A model generated the notes under the pieces. The model was not told where the DNA came from, did not search any database, and was given only the letters and a program-made list of their open reading frames with translations. 64,000 nucleotides of DNA from assembly GCF_006494375.1 (NCBI RefSeq), contig NZ_VHIZ01000027.1, positions 99,754 through 163,753 on the forward strand, in the 5' to 3' direction. Positions within the stretch are counted from its first letter, which is position 1, and each line of letters opens with the position of its first letter. This document shows positions 41,854-51,860 of the stretch, piece after piece. Made by a program: the position numbers and the translations under genes. The stretch comes from Pantoea anthophila (GTDB taxonomy: Bacteria; Pseudomonadota; Gammaproteobacteria; Enterobacterales; Enterobacteriaceae).

Positions 41854-43611
41854 ATGAAAATTCCTTATATTCCAGAAGATGCACCTTTTAATGGCGATCA
41901 GAAATACTGGCTGGCTGGCTTTCTCGCGGGTCTTCACTCCCGTCTGCTGGTATTAGAAGACAAGCAGCAACCCGCTGCGGGCACAGGCGCAGCCGCGACC
42001 ACGCAACTGCACATTCTCTATGGCTCACAGACCGGCAATGCCGAAGCGCTGGCGCAGACCGCCGCGAAATCGGCCCGTGCTAAAGGGCTGGTGCCGGTGG
42101 TTCAGGCGCTGGGCGATGTCGACCTCGACGTCTTTGCCACCATGCGCCATGTGCTGATCGTCACCTCAACCTACGGCGAAGGCGAGATGCCGGATAACGC
42201 GCAGCTCTTCTGGGATGCTATCTCTGCCAGTACCGCACCGCGCCTGGAGCAGATGCATTTTGCCGTGCTGGCAATCGGTGATACCGGCTATGACGGCTTC
42301 TGTCAGGCGGGCAAGTTCATCGATATGCGCCTTGAGCAGCTGGGAGCAAAACGCGTGGTGGATCGCATCGACTGCGATATCGACTATGAAGAGCCATCCA
42401 GCGAGTGGCTGAACAGCTCCATGCCTCAGTTTGCGGCCAGCGCAGGCAGCAGCGGCACCGTGCTGGAGAGCGCGCCTGAAGCACCGGTCATCCCGGGCAG
42501 CAACAAATCGAACCCTTACGCCGCGGCGCTGATCACCAACAAGCGCCTCTCTGGCGAGCAGTCTGCCAAAGATATCCGACATTTTGAGTTTGACCTGACC
42601 GACAGCGGCCTGAAGTATGAAGCGGGTGATGCGCTCGGCGTCATTCCGGTCAACGAGCCATCGCTGGTCAGCCTGCTGCTGACCCAGCTTAATGCCGACT
42701 ACGAGACGCCGGTGCCCGGCTTCGACCGCAGCCTCGGCGACCTGCTGACCTACCAGTTTGAGATCTCTGAACCGTCGCGCAAGCTCATCGAATGGGTCGG
42801 GCAGAACACCACCAACCAGGAACTGCGTCATGTGTTACAGCACGACGACAAAGATGCGCTGGGTGTCTGGCTGTGGGGCAAAGATAGCCTTGACCTGCTG
42901 CAGCTTGACCTGACGCGCACGCTGGCGGTACCTGAGTTTGTTGCCCTGCTGCGTCCGCTGCAGCATCGTGCTTACTCAATTTCATCCAGTTCTAAAGCCC
43001 ATCCAAATCAGGTGCACCTGACCGTTGCCTCGGTGCGTTATCACAGCGGCGGCCGTAATCGTGGTGGCGTCTGCTCAACCTACCTGGCTGAGCGCGTACG
43101 TCGTGGCGAAAAACCAGCCATCTTTATTTCGCCGAACAAAGCGTTCCGCGTCCCAGCCAATAACAGCGCTCCGCTGATCATGGTGGGACCTGGCACCGGC
43201 ATCGCGCCCTTCCGGGCTTTCCTGCAGGAGCGCCAGGCAACCGGCGCGCAGGGCAAAAACTGGCTGTTCTTCGGCGATCAGCATCAGGAACATGACTTTA
43301 TCTATCAGGATGAACTGCTCGCCTGGCGGGATAATGGCTTGCTGACGCGGCTTGACCTGGCGTTCTCCCGCGATCAGGAGAAGAAGATCTACGTGCAGAG
43401 CCGGATGCTTGAGCAGGGTGCAGAACTCTATGCCTGGCTGCAGGAAGGCGCTTACTTCTATGTCTGCGGTGATGCATCACGCATGGCGAAGGATGTGGAT
43501 AATGCGCTGTATGAAGTGGTTCGCCAGTTCGGTGGCCTCTCCAGCGAGCGCGCAGCGGACTATGTTGACCAGCTGAAGAAAGAGAAGCGTTACCTGCGCG
43601 ACGTCTATTGA
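41854..43611 (+). CDS. CysJ-like NADPH diflavin reductase
   Basis: 585-residue soluble diflavin protein that resembles the sulfite reductase flavoprotein CysJ. It has a flavodoxin FMN domain (YGSQTGNAE, 56-64; STYGEGEMPDN), an FAD domain with RAYS (372-375) and GVCSTYL (405-411), and an NADPH domain with GPGTGIAPFR (445-454), CGDASRMAKDV (538-548) and a terminal aromatic Tyr585. Its neighbours are not cysI or cysH, so a role in sulfite reduction is unlikely. It follows the glutamate-synthase-like gene by 181 bp, and a terminator closes the pair. I infer that it supplies NADPH electrons to that protein in place of GltD. Confidence 0.9.
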   Translation: MKIPYIPEDAPFNGDQKYWLAGFLAGLHSRLLVLEDKQQPAAGTGAAATTQLHILYGSQTGNAEALAQTAAKSARAKGLVPVVQALGDVDLDVFATMRHVLIVTSTYGEGEMPDNAQLFWDAISASTAPRLEQMHFAVLAIGDTGYDGFCQAGKFIDMRLEQLGAKRVVDRIDCDIDYEEPSSEWLNSSMPQFAASAGSSGTVLESAPEAPVIPGSNKSNPYAAALITNKRLSGEQSAKDIRHFEFDLTDSGLKYEAGDALGVIPVNEPSLVSLLLTQLNADYETPVPGFDRSLGDLLTYQFEISEPSRKLIEWVGQNTTNQELRHVLQHDDKDALGVWLWGKDSLDLLQLDLTRTLAVPEFVALLRPLQHRAYSISSSSKAHPNQVHLTVASVRYHSGGRNRGGVCSTYLAERVRRGEKPAIFISPNKAFRVPANNSAPLIMVGPGTGIAPFRAFLQERQATGAQGKNWLFFGDQHQEHDFIYQDELLAWRDNGLLTRLDLAFSRDQEKKIYVQSRMLEQGAELYAWLQEGAYFYVCGDASRMAKDVDNALYEVVRQFGGLSSERAADYVDQLKKEKRYLRDVY

Positions 43612-43627
43612 TAGCGAAGGTGTGATG

Positions 43628-43662
43628 AAAAATCCGGTTTGCGCAGGCAGCCGGATTTTTTT
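43628..43662 (+). terminator. Terminator of the diflavin reductase gene
   Basis: AATCCGG/CCGGATT stem with a 13-nt loop followed by seven T residues, 16 bp after the stop codon. Confidence 0.88.
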
Positions 43663-43675
43663 ATGGCTGACAGGC

Positions 43676-43703
43676 AAAAAATACCCGCCGGAGAGGCGGG
43701 TAT
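43676..43703 (-). terminator. sspB terminator
   Basis: ATACCCGCC/GGCGGGTAT stem with a 5-nt loop, followed on the minus strand by TTTTTT. It lies 21 bp beyond the sspB stop. Confidence 0.88.
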
Positions 43704-43723
43704 CTGTTTTAAGAATGCTGCGG

Positions 43724-44209
43724 TTATTTCACGACGCGCAGTGAAGGTCGTCCGCCCCGCGGCGGTGGATCGTCATCAGGCGGTGTCTCATCATCGCTGG
43801 CATCGTCGGGACGATCGCCATCAATCACGGACATCATGGTCTCTTCCTGACCTTCTGACGCCTCCTGAATATCCAGCTCGTAAGCCGGTTCCGGTTCAAA
43901 CATCGTTCCGGCACCGTTTTCCCGGGCATAGATTGCCAGAATTGCCGCCATCGGCACGTTAACCTGACGAGGAACACCCCCAAAGCGGGCGTTAAACGAC
44001 ACCTGGTCATTCGCCAGATCGAGGTTACCAACAGCACGGGGCGCGATGTTCAGGACAATCTGACCATCACGCGCGTACTCCAGCGGGACCTGTACACCTG
44101 GCTGATTGATGTCGACCACCAGATGCGGCGTCAGCTGGTTGTCGAGCAACCAGTCATAGAAGGCGCGCAGCAGATAGGGACGACGTGCAGTAAGTTGCGA
44201 CATTTCCAT
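43724..44209 (-). CDS. sspB: ClpXP adaptor SspB
   Basis: 161-residue adaptor that tethers ssrA-tagged proteins and other substrates to ClpXP. The folded N-terminal domain (RRPYLLRAFYDWLLDN) is followed by an acidic linker and the C-terminal ClpX-binding tail GRPSLRVVK. sspA lies 3 bp upstream in the same operon. Confidence 0.95.
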   Translation of the reverse strand: MEMSQLTARRPYLLRAFYDWLLDNQLTPHLVVDINQPGVQVPLEYARDGQIVLNIAPRAVGNLDLANDQVSFNARFGGVPRQVNVPMAAILAIYARENGAGTMFEPEPAYELDIQEASEGQEETMMSVIDGDRPDDASDDETPPDDDPPPRGGRPSLRVVK

Positions 44210-44212
44210 ACG

Positions 44213-44854
44213 TTAAGCCCGTGCTTGCAGGCGCATTTCACGTTCAGCTTCAGTTAATGAAGCGAGGAAAGAGTCACGCTCAAATACGCGGTTCATGTAA
44301 CCTTTCAGCTCTTTTGAACCAGAGCCGATCAAATCGATGCCCATTGAAGGCAGACGCCATAACAGCGGTGCCAGGTAGCAATCCACCAGGCTGAACTCTT
44401 CGCTCATGAAGTAAGGCGTGCGGCCAAACAGCGGCGCGATCGCCAGCAGCTCTTCACGCAGCTGTTTGCGTGCGGCTTCGGCTTCCTGACCACTGCTGTT
44501 CTCAACCTTCCTCATCAGGCTGTACCAGTCCTGCTCGATGCGGTGCATCATCAGGCGGCTGTCACCACGGGCAACCGGATAAACCGGCATCAGTGGCGGA
44601 TGCGGGAAGCGCTCATCTAAATATTCCATGATGATGCGGGATTCATACAGCGTCAGCTCACGATCTACCAGTGTCGGTACCGTGCGATACGGATTGAGGT
44701 CAATCAGATCCTGCGGCAGGTTATCCATTTCGACCTGCTCGATCTCTACGCTGACACCCTTCTCCGCCAGAACGATACGTACCTGATGGCTGAAAATGTC
44801 AGTAGGACCAGAAAACAGCGTCATTACCGAACGTTTGTTGGCAGCGACAGCCAT
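44213..44854 (-). CDS. sspA: Stringent starvation protein A
   Basis: 213-residue GST-fold protein that binds RNA polymerase and affects H-NS levels, acid tolerance and virulence genes. The MAVAANKRSVMTLFSGPTDIFSHQ start matches E. coli. The ATG at 44854 follows GGAGG; an upstream in-frame ATG four codons earlier lies before that site and is rejected. Confidence 0.96.
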   Translation of the reverse strand: MAVAANKRSVMTLFSGPTDIFSHQVRIVLAEKGVSVEIEQVEMDNLPQDLIDLNPYRTVPTLVDRELTLYESRIIMEYLDERFPHPPLMPVYPVARGDSRLMMHRIEQDWYSLMRKVENSSGQEAEAARKQLREELLAIAPLFGRTPYFMSEEFSLVDCYLAPLLWRLPSMGIDLIGSGSKELKGYMNRVFERDSFLASLTEAEREMRLQARA

Positions 44855-45124
44855 GAAAACCTCCAAGTTTGTTCACAAAAAGATACTGCGAATAGCCAAC
44901 CACACGGCGACTCACTTGCTTGTCGAACTCGCACGCAACCTGGTCAGCTGCGCCGTAAAACTGACGCCCCGACAGCGGGAAGGCGCATAACGCACCGGCC
45001 TGCGGGCGCAAAGTGACACAGAGTTTACCAGATTTTAGGCTGCTTGTGGGCGTGGAATGAATCTTTGCAGGTAAATTGAGCGCGGGCTTACGGTTTTCAC
45101 CGTTATCAGACGGGAAGGCAGAAA

Positions 45125-45152
45125 ATAAAAAACCCGCCGAAGCGGGTTTTTT
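45125..45152 (-). terminator. rpsI terminator
   Basis: AACCCGC/GCGGGTT stem with a 4-nt loop and T/A-runs on both sides, 33 bp after the rpsI stop. It separates rplM-rpsI from sspA-sspB. Confidence 0.88.
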
Positions 45153-45184
45153 GAGCCAATTGCCGCAGCCGGAGCTGCAAACAA

Positions 45185-46069
<885 letters not shown>

Positions 46070-46248
46070 TTAAGTAAACGAATGAGGCTCACACGACCAT
46101 TTTGACCAGCAAGCCACCCCTTCGGATAGAGTTACTGGAACACAGAGGATTTGGGAAAAAAATCCTTTGCTGTAACGTGGGGTCGCAAGATTATAGAGAA
46201 GTCGATTGCAAAAATCGAACCCTATTTCGGTATTTATCCTGATTATTC

Positions 46249-47376
46249 TCACGGCAGATGCGGCAGGCGCAGATACTCTTCGCTCTGCATCTCCTGAAGC
46301 CGCGATAAACAGCGCTGGTATTCAAACTTCAGCCGCGTCCCCTGATAGATCTCGGTCAGCGAGGTTTCTGCGGCCACGACCAGCTTCACATGACGCTCAT
46401 AAAATTCGTCAACCAGGGCCAGGAAACGGCGCGCCTGATCTTCGGTTTTATAGATCATTACCGGCACGTCATAGAGCAGCACGCTGTGAAAACGGCGGGA
46501 AAGCGCGATGTAGTCATGCTGGCTGCGCCCTTCCCCGCACAGCGTCGTGAAGTTGATGGCCAGCACGCCGTCGCTGACGCCCAGCGTCGGCATCTGGCGA
46601 TGGTTGATTTCCAGCACCGGTGCGTCCTCCGGCTGGCTACCCGACAGCGCCTTAAACATGCGCGCCATCTCCGTGTGGGTGGCCTCGTTGAGCGGATAGT
46701 TCCACAGATGCGCCGAGGTCAGTGTCCGCAGCCGGTAGTCGATGCCGGCATCCACATTCATCACATCACAGTGCCGTTTTATCTGCTCAATAGCCGGCAG
46801 AAAACGCGCGCGCTGCAGGCCATTGCGGTAGAGGTCATCCGGCGGAATGTTCGAGGTTGCCACCAGGGCGATGCCGCGCTCAAACAGCGCTTCCATCAGC
46901 GTGCCCAACAACATCGCGTCGGTGATATCGGAGACAAAAAATTCATCGAAACAGAGGATGTCAGTTTCCGCTTTGAATTTGTCCGCGATAATCAGCAGCG
47001 GGTCGCTCTGCCCCTGCAGTTGCGTCAGTTCTTCATGCACCCGCAGCATGAAACGGTGGAAGTGCAGGCGCAGTTTGCGTTCGCCAGGAATAGACTGAAA
47101 AAAGAGATCCATGACCCAGGTTTTGCCGCGCCCGACGCCGCCCCACATGTAGAGTCCGCGAACAGGCTGGGGCGCCGCATTTTTCTCTTTACCGATCAAT
47201 TTCGACAGGCGACCCAGCAGGCCGGATGAGGCGGGCGCGGCAGCCTGTTGCCGGGCAACCAGCGCCTGCTGCAGGGCGTCTAAACGGGTAATCGCTTCAC
47301 GTTGTACGTCATCGGGCCTGAATTCGCCCTGCGACAGCGCCTGCTCATAACGTGCAAGCGGAGATGAGGTTTGCAT
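46249..47376 (-). CDS. zapE: Cell division ATPase ZapE
   Basis: 375-residue AFG1-like P-loop ATPase that acts at the Z ring under stress. It has Walker A in GGVGRGKTWVMDLFFQ, Walker B LCFDEFFVSDITDA and the C-terminal KFEYQRCLSRLQEMQSEEYL. The start at 47376 (MQTSSP) gives the family length; a frame-matched ATG 12 codons upstream (47412) is an alternative. Confidence 0.95.
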   Translation of the reverse strand: MQTSSPLARYEQALSQGEFRPDDVQREAITRLDALQQALVARQQAAAPASSGLLGRLSKLIGKEKNAAPQPVRGLYMWGGVGRGKTWVMDLFFQSIPGERKLRLHFHRFMLRVHEELTQLQGQSDPLLIIADKFKAETDILCFDEFFVSDITDAMLLGTLMEALFERGIALVATSNIPPDDLYRNGLQRARFLPAIEQIKRHCDVMNVDAGIDYRLRTLTSAHLWNYPLNEATHTEMARMFKALSGSQPEDAPVLEINHRQMPTLGVSDGVLAINFTTLCGEGRSQHDYIALSRRFHSVLLYDVPVMIYKTEDQARRFLALVDEFYERHVKLVVAAETSLTEIYQGTRLKFEYQRCLSRLQEMQSEEYLRLPHLP

Positions 47377-47554
47377 TGTTGTTTCAAAGTCCCTGAATAG
47401 TGTCTGATTCATACCACGGTTGCTGAAAAAAAGGCCGTTCTACACTAAGCCATGCTGCTCCGGAGTTCCACATCCATAAGATTAACGGGTATAGTGACTA
47501 TTATTGAAATGGTGCAACGCCCTACGGAACAATGGAAAAAACACGGGAGTCATT

Positions 47555-47956
47555 ATGACCTGGGAATACGGGCTAATTGGTTTAGTGGTAGGTATTATTG
47601 TCGGCGCAGTCGCCATGCGTTTCGGCAACAAAAAGCTGCGTGAGCAGCGCAGCATGCAGTATGAACTGGAAAAATCGAAGGCCGAGCTGGCCGATTACCG
47701 CGAAGAGCTGACTAACCACTTCGCACAGAGCGCCGAGCTGCTGGACAACATGGCGCGTGACTATCGTCAGCTTTATCAGCACATGGCGAAAGGCTCTAAC
47801 GATCTGCTGCCGAATCTGCCGGGTCAGCAGAATCCTTTTGCCTATCAGCTGACTGAAGCGGAAGCTGACAACGATCAGGTGCCGGTGCAGATGCCGCGCG
47901 ACTACTCTGAAGGCGCATCTGGTTTACTGCGTGGCGAGCGCCCTGCCCGCGACTAA
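47555..47956 (+). CDS. zapG: Cell-shape protein ZapG (YhcB, DUF1043)
   Basis: 133-residue inner-membrane protein with one N-terminal helix (EYGLIGLVVGIIVGAVAMRF) and a cytoplasmic coiled coil, ending in VQMPRDYSEGASGLL. E. coli YhcB links cell division with envelope synthesis. The ATG at 47555 follows CGGGAG; upstream frame extension has no family match. Divergent from zapE. Confidence 0.95.
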   Translation: MTWEYGLIGLVVGIIVGAVAMRFGNKKLREQRSMQYELEKSKAELADYREELTNHFAQSAELLDNMARDYRQLYQHMAKGSNDLLPNLPGQQNPFAYQLTEAEADNDQVPVQMPRDYSEGASGLLRGERPARD

Positions 47957-47962
47957 TCTTTT

Positions 47963-47996
47963 TGGGGCGCAGCCTGTCTGCGCCCGCTGTTTTTGC
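47963..47996 (+). terminator. zapG terminator
   Basis: GGGCGCAG/CTGCGCCC stem with a 5-nt loop followed by CGCTGTTTTT, just after the zapG stop. Confidence 0.75.
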
Positions 47997-48064
47997 GAAC
48001 CCTGACCACAAACGACTGTCACACTCATTAAATCCTCCCACTTTGCAGCGAGAGCGTTGTAGCA

Positions 48065-49438
48065 ATGAAAAAACAAGCACGCCTGTTTAGCGCATTAGCC
48101 TTGAGTATCGGGATGAGCCTTGCCGCCGCGCCAGACGCGATGGCAACGCTGCCAGCACAAATTGCGGGCCAGCCGCTGCCGAGCCTGGCACCGATGCTGG
48201 AAAAAGTGTTGCCTGCCGTGGTCAGCGTTCACGTGGAAGGCACCGACTCCGGCGAACAGGCTCAGGATATCCCTGAGCCTCTGAAACGTTTTTTCGGTCA
48301 GATGCCTGGCGGGAATAATCAGCCACAGCCGTTTGAAGGGCTGGGCTCGGGCGTGATCATTGATGCCGCGAAAGGCTACGTGCTGACCAACAATCATGTG
48401 GTGAACGGTGCCGACAAAATTAACGTGCAGCTTGGCGACGGCAGTGAGTATGAAGCCAAACTGATCGGTCATGATGAACAGACCGATATCGCCCTGATTC
48501 AGATCCAGGGCGCGAAAAACCTCACGCAGATTAAAGTGGCGGACTCCGACCAGCTGAAAGTGGGTGATTTTGCGGTCGCAATCGGGAACCCGTTTGGTCT
48601 GGGCCAGACGGCGACCTCCGGTATCATCTCTGCGCTGGGCCGCAGCGGCCTTAACCTGGAGGGGCTGGAAAACTTTATTCAGACCGATGCCGCGATTAAC
48701 CGCGGTAACTCCGGCGGTGCGCTGGTCAACCTGAACGGCGAGCTGATTGGGATCAACACCGCCATTCTGGCCTCCAGCGGCGGCAATATCGGCATCGGCT
48801 TTGCTATCCCGAGCGATATGGCGATGAACCTCGCGCAGCAGCTGATTAAATTTGGCGAAGTGAAGCGCGGTCAGCTGGGTATTAAAGGCACCGAAATGAC
48901 AGCCGACATGGCGAAGGCATTCAATGTCGACGTGCAGCGTGGCGCCTTCGTTTCGGAAGTGTTACCGCAGTCTGCCGCACAGAAGGCGGGCATCAAGTCT
49001 GGCGACATCATTACCTCTATCAACGACAAGCCGATTACCAGCTTCGCTGAGTTGCGGGTAAAAGTGGGCACGACCCCACCAGGCGAACAGGTTAAGCTTG
49101 GCCTGCTGCGCGAAGGCAAACCGGTGACGGTCACCGTTACGCTGGAGCAGAGTGCTCAGACCACCGCCAGCGCCCAGCTGATGTCTCCGGCCCTGCAGGG
49201 TGCCACCCTGAGTGATGGACAGACCAAAACCGGCGACAAAGGCGTGAAGGTCGACACCATCGAAAAAGGGACACCGGCTGAACAGGTTGGCCTGCAGAAA
49301 GATGATGTGATCATCGGCGTAAACCGCAACCGGGTTCAGACCCTGGCTGAGATGCGCAAGATACTGGAAGGCAAACCGCCGGTTCTGGCACTGAACGTGG
49401 TGCGCGGCGATGAAAGTATCTATCTGTTGTTGAGATAA
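48065..49438 (+). CDS. degQ: Periplasmic serine endoprotease DegQ
   Basis: 457-residue HtrA-family protease and chaperone of the periplasm. It has a signal peptide (to about residue 27, ending DAMA), catalytic triad His111 (NNHVVNGA), Asp141 (DEQTDIAL) and Ser216 (RGNSGGAL), and two PDZ domains in the C-terminal half. degS follows 89 bp downstream. Confidence 0.96.
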   Translation: MKKQARLFSALALSIGMSLAAAPDAMATLPAQIAGQPLPSLAPMLEKVLPAVVSVHVEGTDSGEQAQDIPEPLKRFFGQMPGGNNQPQPFEGLGSGVIIDAAKGYVLTNNHVVNGADKINVQLGDGSEYEAKLIGHDEQTDIALIQIQGAKNLTQIKVADSDQLKVGDFAVAIGNPFGLGQTATSGIISALGRSGLNLEGLENFIQTDAAINRGNSGGALVNLNGELIGINTAILASSGGNIGIGFAIPSDMAMNLAQQLIKFGEVKRGQLGIKGTEMTADMAKAFNVDVQRGAFVSEVLPQSAAQKAGIKSGDIITSINDKPITSFAELRVKVGTTPPGEQVKLGLLREGKPVTVTVTLEQSAQTTASAQLMSPALQGATLSDGQTKTGDKGVKVDTIEKGTPAEQVGLQKDDVIIGVNRNRVQTLAEMRKILEGKPPVLALNVVRGDESIYLLLR

Positions 49439-49450
49439 ACCTCGCATTAT

Positions 49451-49478
49451 GGCGGACACAAGCGCGTGTGTGTCCGCC
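49451..49478 (+). other. Stable hairpin between degQ and degS
   Basis: Perfect 10-bp stem GGCGGACACA/TGTGTCCGCC with an 8-nt loop, 12 bp after degQ. No clear T-run follows, so it may be an mRNA 3'-end stabiliser rather than a full terminator. Confidence 0.6.
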
Positions 49479-49527
49479 GCTCTCATGTTATTCTGCCCAG
49501 CGATCTCCCCTGGCGTGATTTAACACC

Positions 49528-50589
49528 ATGTTTCTTAAACTTTTGCGTGCCGTAGTGCTGGGCCTGATTGTGGCGGGTATTCTACTCGCAGCACTGCCTG
49601 CACTGCGTATGGGCAGCGACGCCCTCTATAACCATGACGATATCAACGACGAAACGCCCTTCAGCTTCAATCAGGGCGTGCGCCGCGCCGTGCCTGCCGT
49701 TGTAAACGTTTATAACCGGAGCGCCCACGGCAACAACAACCGTGGCATTACCACCCTGGGCTCGGGGGTGATTATGAATGCCAAAGGCTACATCCTGACC
49801 AACAAGCACGTCATCAATAATGCCGATCAGATTATCGTGGCATTGCAGGATGGCCGCTTCTTTGAGGCCACGCTGGTCGGTTCCGACGGCATGACCGATC
49901 TGGCCGTGCTGAAGATCACCGCCTCCGGCCTGCCTGTCATCCCGATCAATCCCAATCGCCAGGCGCATATCGGTGATGTCGTGATGGCGATAGGCAACCC
50001 CTATAACCTGGGGCAGACGGTGACGCAGGGCATTATCAGCGCCACGGGCCGGGTTGGACTGAGTTCATCAGGCCGCCAGAACTTCCTGCAGACCGATGCG
50101 TCGATCAATCAGGGTAACTCCGGTGGCGCGCTGATTAACTCGCTTGGCGAGCTGATGGGCATCAACACCCTGACCTTTGATAAAAGTAACGATGGCGAAA
50201 CGCCGGAAGGCATTGGTTTCGCCATCCCCACCGTTTTAGCCTCGAAGATCATGGATAAGCTGATTCGTGATGGTCGGGTGATCCGCGGCTATATCGGTAT
50301 TACCGGTCGTGAGCTGCCGCCGCTGCATGGACAGGGCAGCAATCTGGATCGGGTTCAGGGCATTATCGTCAGCGTGGTGACGCCGGATGGACCGGCAGAC
50401 AAGGCCGGGATTCAGGCCAACGATGTACTGCTCAGCGTAAACGGTAAGCCAGCCATCTCGGCGCAGGAGACCATGGATCAGGTGGCAGAGATTCGTCCCG
50501 GTTCCGTGATTGATGTGCAGGTGCTGCGCAACGATCAGAAACTGACGCTGCCGGTCACCATTCAGGAATTCCCTGATAACAGCAACTAA
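49528..50589 (+). CDS. degS: Envelope stress site-1 protease DegS
   Basis: 353-residue inner-membrane-anchored HtrA protease that starts RseA cleavage and so releases sigma-E when its PDZ domain binds misfolded porin C-termini. One N-terminal helix serves as anchor. Triad: His94 (TNKHVINNA), Asp124 (GMTDLAVL), Ser198 (QGNSGGAL). One PDZ domain follows. In E. coli mdh is next; here the order changes after this gene. Confidence 0.96.
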   Translation: MFLKLLRAVVLGLIVAGILLAALPALRMGSDALYNHDDINDETPFSFNQGVRRAVPAVVNVYNRSAHGNNNRGITTLGSGVIMNAKGYILTNKHVINNADQIIVALQDGRFFEATLVGSDGMTDLAVLKITASGLPVIPINPNRQAHIGDVVMAIGNPYNLGQTVTQGIISATGRVGLSSSGRQNFLQTDASINQGNSGGALINSLGELMGINTLTFDKSNDGETPEGIGFAIPTVLASKIMDKLIRDGRVIRGYIGITGRELPPLHGQGSNLDRVQGIIVSVVTPDGPADKAGIQANDVLLSVNGKPAISAQETMDQVAEIRPGSVIDVQVLRNDQKLTLPVTIQEFPDNSN

Positions 50590-50625
50590 TCAGCGGTCCT
50601 GTACCAACAGCAATGACATAGCCGG

Positions 50626-50734
50626 AGGGGCGGGGATGGCCCATCTGAAGAGCAAAGCGTCCGAGCCAGGATGGCGAGGCAGACCTACAGGGATGTAGGT
50701 TTCCTTTGCGATCAGATGGGCCATCCCTGCCCTT
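50626..50734. repeat. Palindromic intergenic repeat element at degS-epmA junction
   Basis: A perfect 16-bp inverted repeat (GGGATGGCCCATCTGA at 50633-50648, its complement at 50712-50727) is extended outward by G-U and Watson-Crick pairs to about 23 bp in RNA. Inner arms are GCAAAG/CTTTGC, GCC-aggat-GGC and ACCTACA/TGTAGGT (50683-50700). The cloverleaf-like fold looks like a dispersed non-coding intergenic repeat of the kind common in enterobacteria. It also sits at a synteny break. Confidence 0.75.
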
Positions 50735-50747
50735 TTCGCCCGGGCTC

Positions 50748-51725
50748 TTAGCAGCGATCAACCGGAAAGGCGATCACCTCACTCAGTGACTCTGCTTTTA
50801 ACGCCAGCATAATCAGCCGATCGATACCCAGCGCGACCCCGGAACAGGCGGGCATACCGTGCGCCAGCGCATCCAGCAGATAAGTGTCAATTGGATGGAC
50901 CGGCAGACCGCGCGCCGCACGGCGACGGTTATCCTGCTCAAACCGCTGACGCTGCTCGCGGCTGTCGGTCAGCTCGCGGAAACCGTTCGCCAGCTCAATG
51001 CCTTTGTAATAGACCTCAAAACGTTCGGCTACGCGGTGATCTTCGGTGCTGATCTCCGCCAGTGCCGCCTGACTGGCCGGGAAATGATAAACGAAGCAGG
51101 GTTTGTCCTGGCCAATCTTCGGCTCCACGCCCAGCATAAACAGCAGCATCAGCAGCGTATCGCGATCCTCTTCTGCACGCGCCAGCTCGCCTTCGCCCAG
51201 CTTCTCTGCCGCTTCACGCAGCTGCGCTTTATCTGCCGACAGCGGATCCAGATCCAGGTGGCGGATAAAGGCCTGCTGATAGGAGAGCGACTCTGCGCTG
51301 TCACACTCCAGCACCTGCTGCAGCAGATCGTCCACCTCATTCATCAGGCGGTACATGTCGTAGTGCGGCCGGTACCACTCCAGCATGGTGAATTCCGGAT
51401 TATGATGACGTCCCGCCTCTTCATTGCGGAAACTGCGCCCCATCTGATAGATCGGACCACTGCCCGCTGCCAGCAGGCGTTTCATATGATATTCCGGGCT
51501 GGTCATCAGCCAGAGATCGCGCCCCTGCGACGCACCAGGCCCGACAAAACGCGTCTGGAAAGGCACCAGATGGATATCGGTAATAGTGGCCTGGCTCATC
51601 GCCGGCGTATCCACTTCCAGTACGCCACGATCGGCAAAGAAACGACGCACTTCCGCTAAAATCGCGGCGCGTTTTAACAAATTGGCGATGGATGCGCTTG
51701 GTTGCCAGCTTGCCGTTTCGCTCAT
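50748..51725 (-). CDS. epmA: EF-P-(R)-beta-lysine ligase EpmA
   Basis: 325-residue class II lysyl-tRNA-synthetase-like enzyme (PoxA/GenX) that attaches (R)-beta-lysine to Lys34 of EF-P. It has [34 protein letters not shown] and the C-terminal [14 protein letters not shown], and lacks the anticodon-binding domain. The start at 51725 ([10 protein letters not shown]) matches E. coli; an ATG 19 codons upstream is not supported. Its substrate (efp) and partner (epmB) are 1.1 and 1.7 kb away. Confidence 0.96.
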   Translation of the reverse strand: MSETASWQPSASIANLLKRAAILAEVRRFFADRGVLEVDTPAMSQATITDIHLVPFQTRFVGPGASQGRDLWLMTSPEYHMKRLLAAGSGPIYQMGRSFRNEEAGRHHNPEFTMLEWYRPHYDMYRLMNEVDDLLQQVLECDSAESLSYQQAFIRHLDLDPLSADKAQLREAAEKLGEGELARAEEDRDTLLMLLFMLGVEPKIGQDKPCFVYHFPASQAALAEISTEDHRVAERFEVYYKGIELANGFRELTDSREQRQRFEQDNRRRAARGLPVHPIDTYLLDALAHGMPACSGVALGIDRLIMLALKAESLSEVIAFPVDRC

Positions 51726-51860
51726 GGTGATGACTCCTGATACAAATAAGGGGTGGAAGTCTACCTGCAATGCCTGCGGCAAACAATCTCATGCCGGCGA
51801 TGCCAAAAACAGCGCTTCGGCTTCTATACTTAAGCAGTTAAATCACAAAGGAATCCCGCT

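Noticed and set aside
41854..43611. Annotation of the diflavin protein as CysJ of the sulfite reductase operon
   Set aside because: No cysI or cysH is nearby, and the gene is paired with a glutamate-synthase-like gene. The sequence family is CysJ-like, but the role is probably different, so the symbol was left empty.
50555..50761. 68-codon minus-strand frame across the degS-epmA repeat
   Set aside because: It is composed almost wholly of the palindromic repeat and has no coding features.
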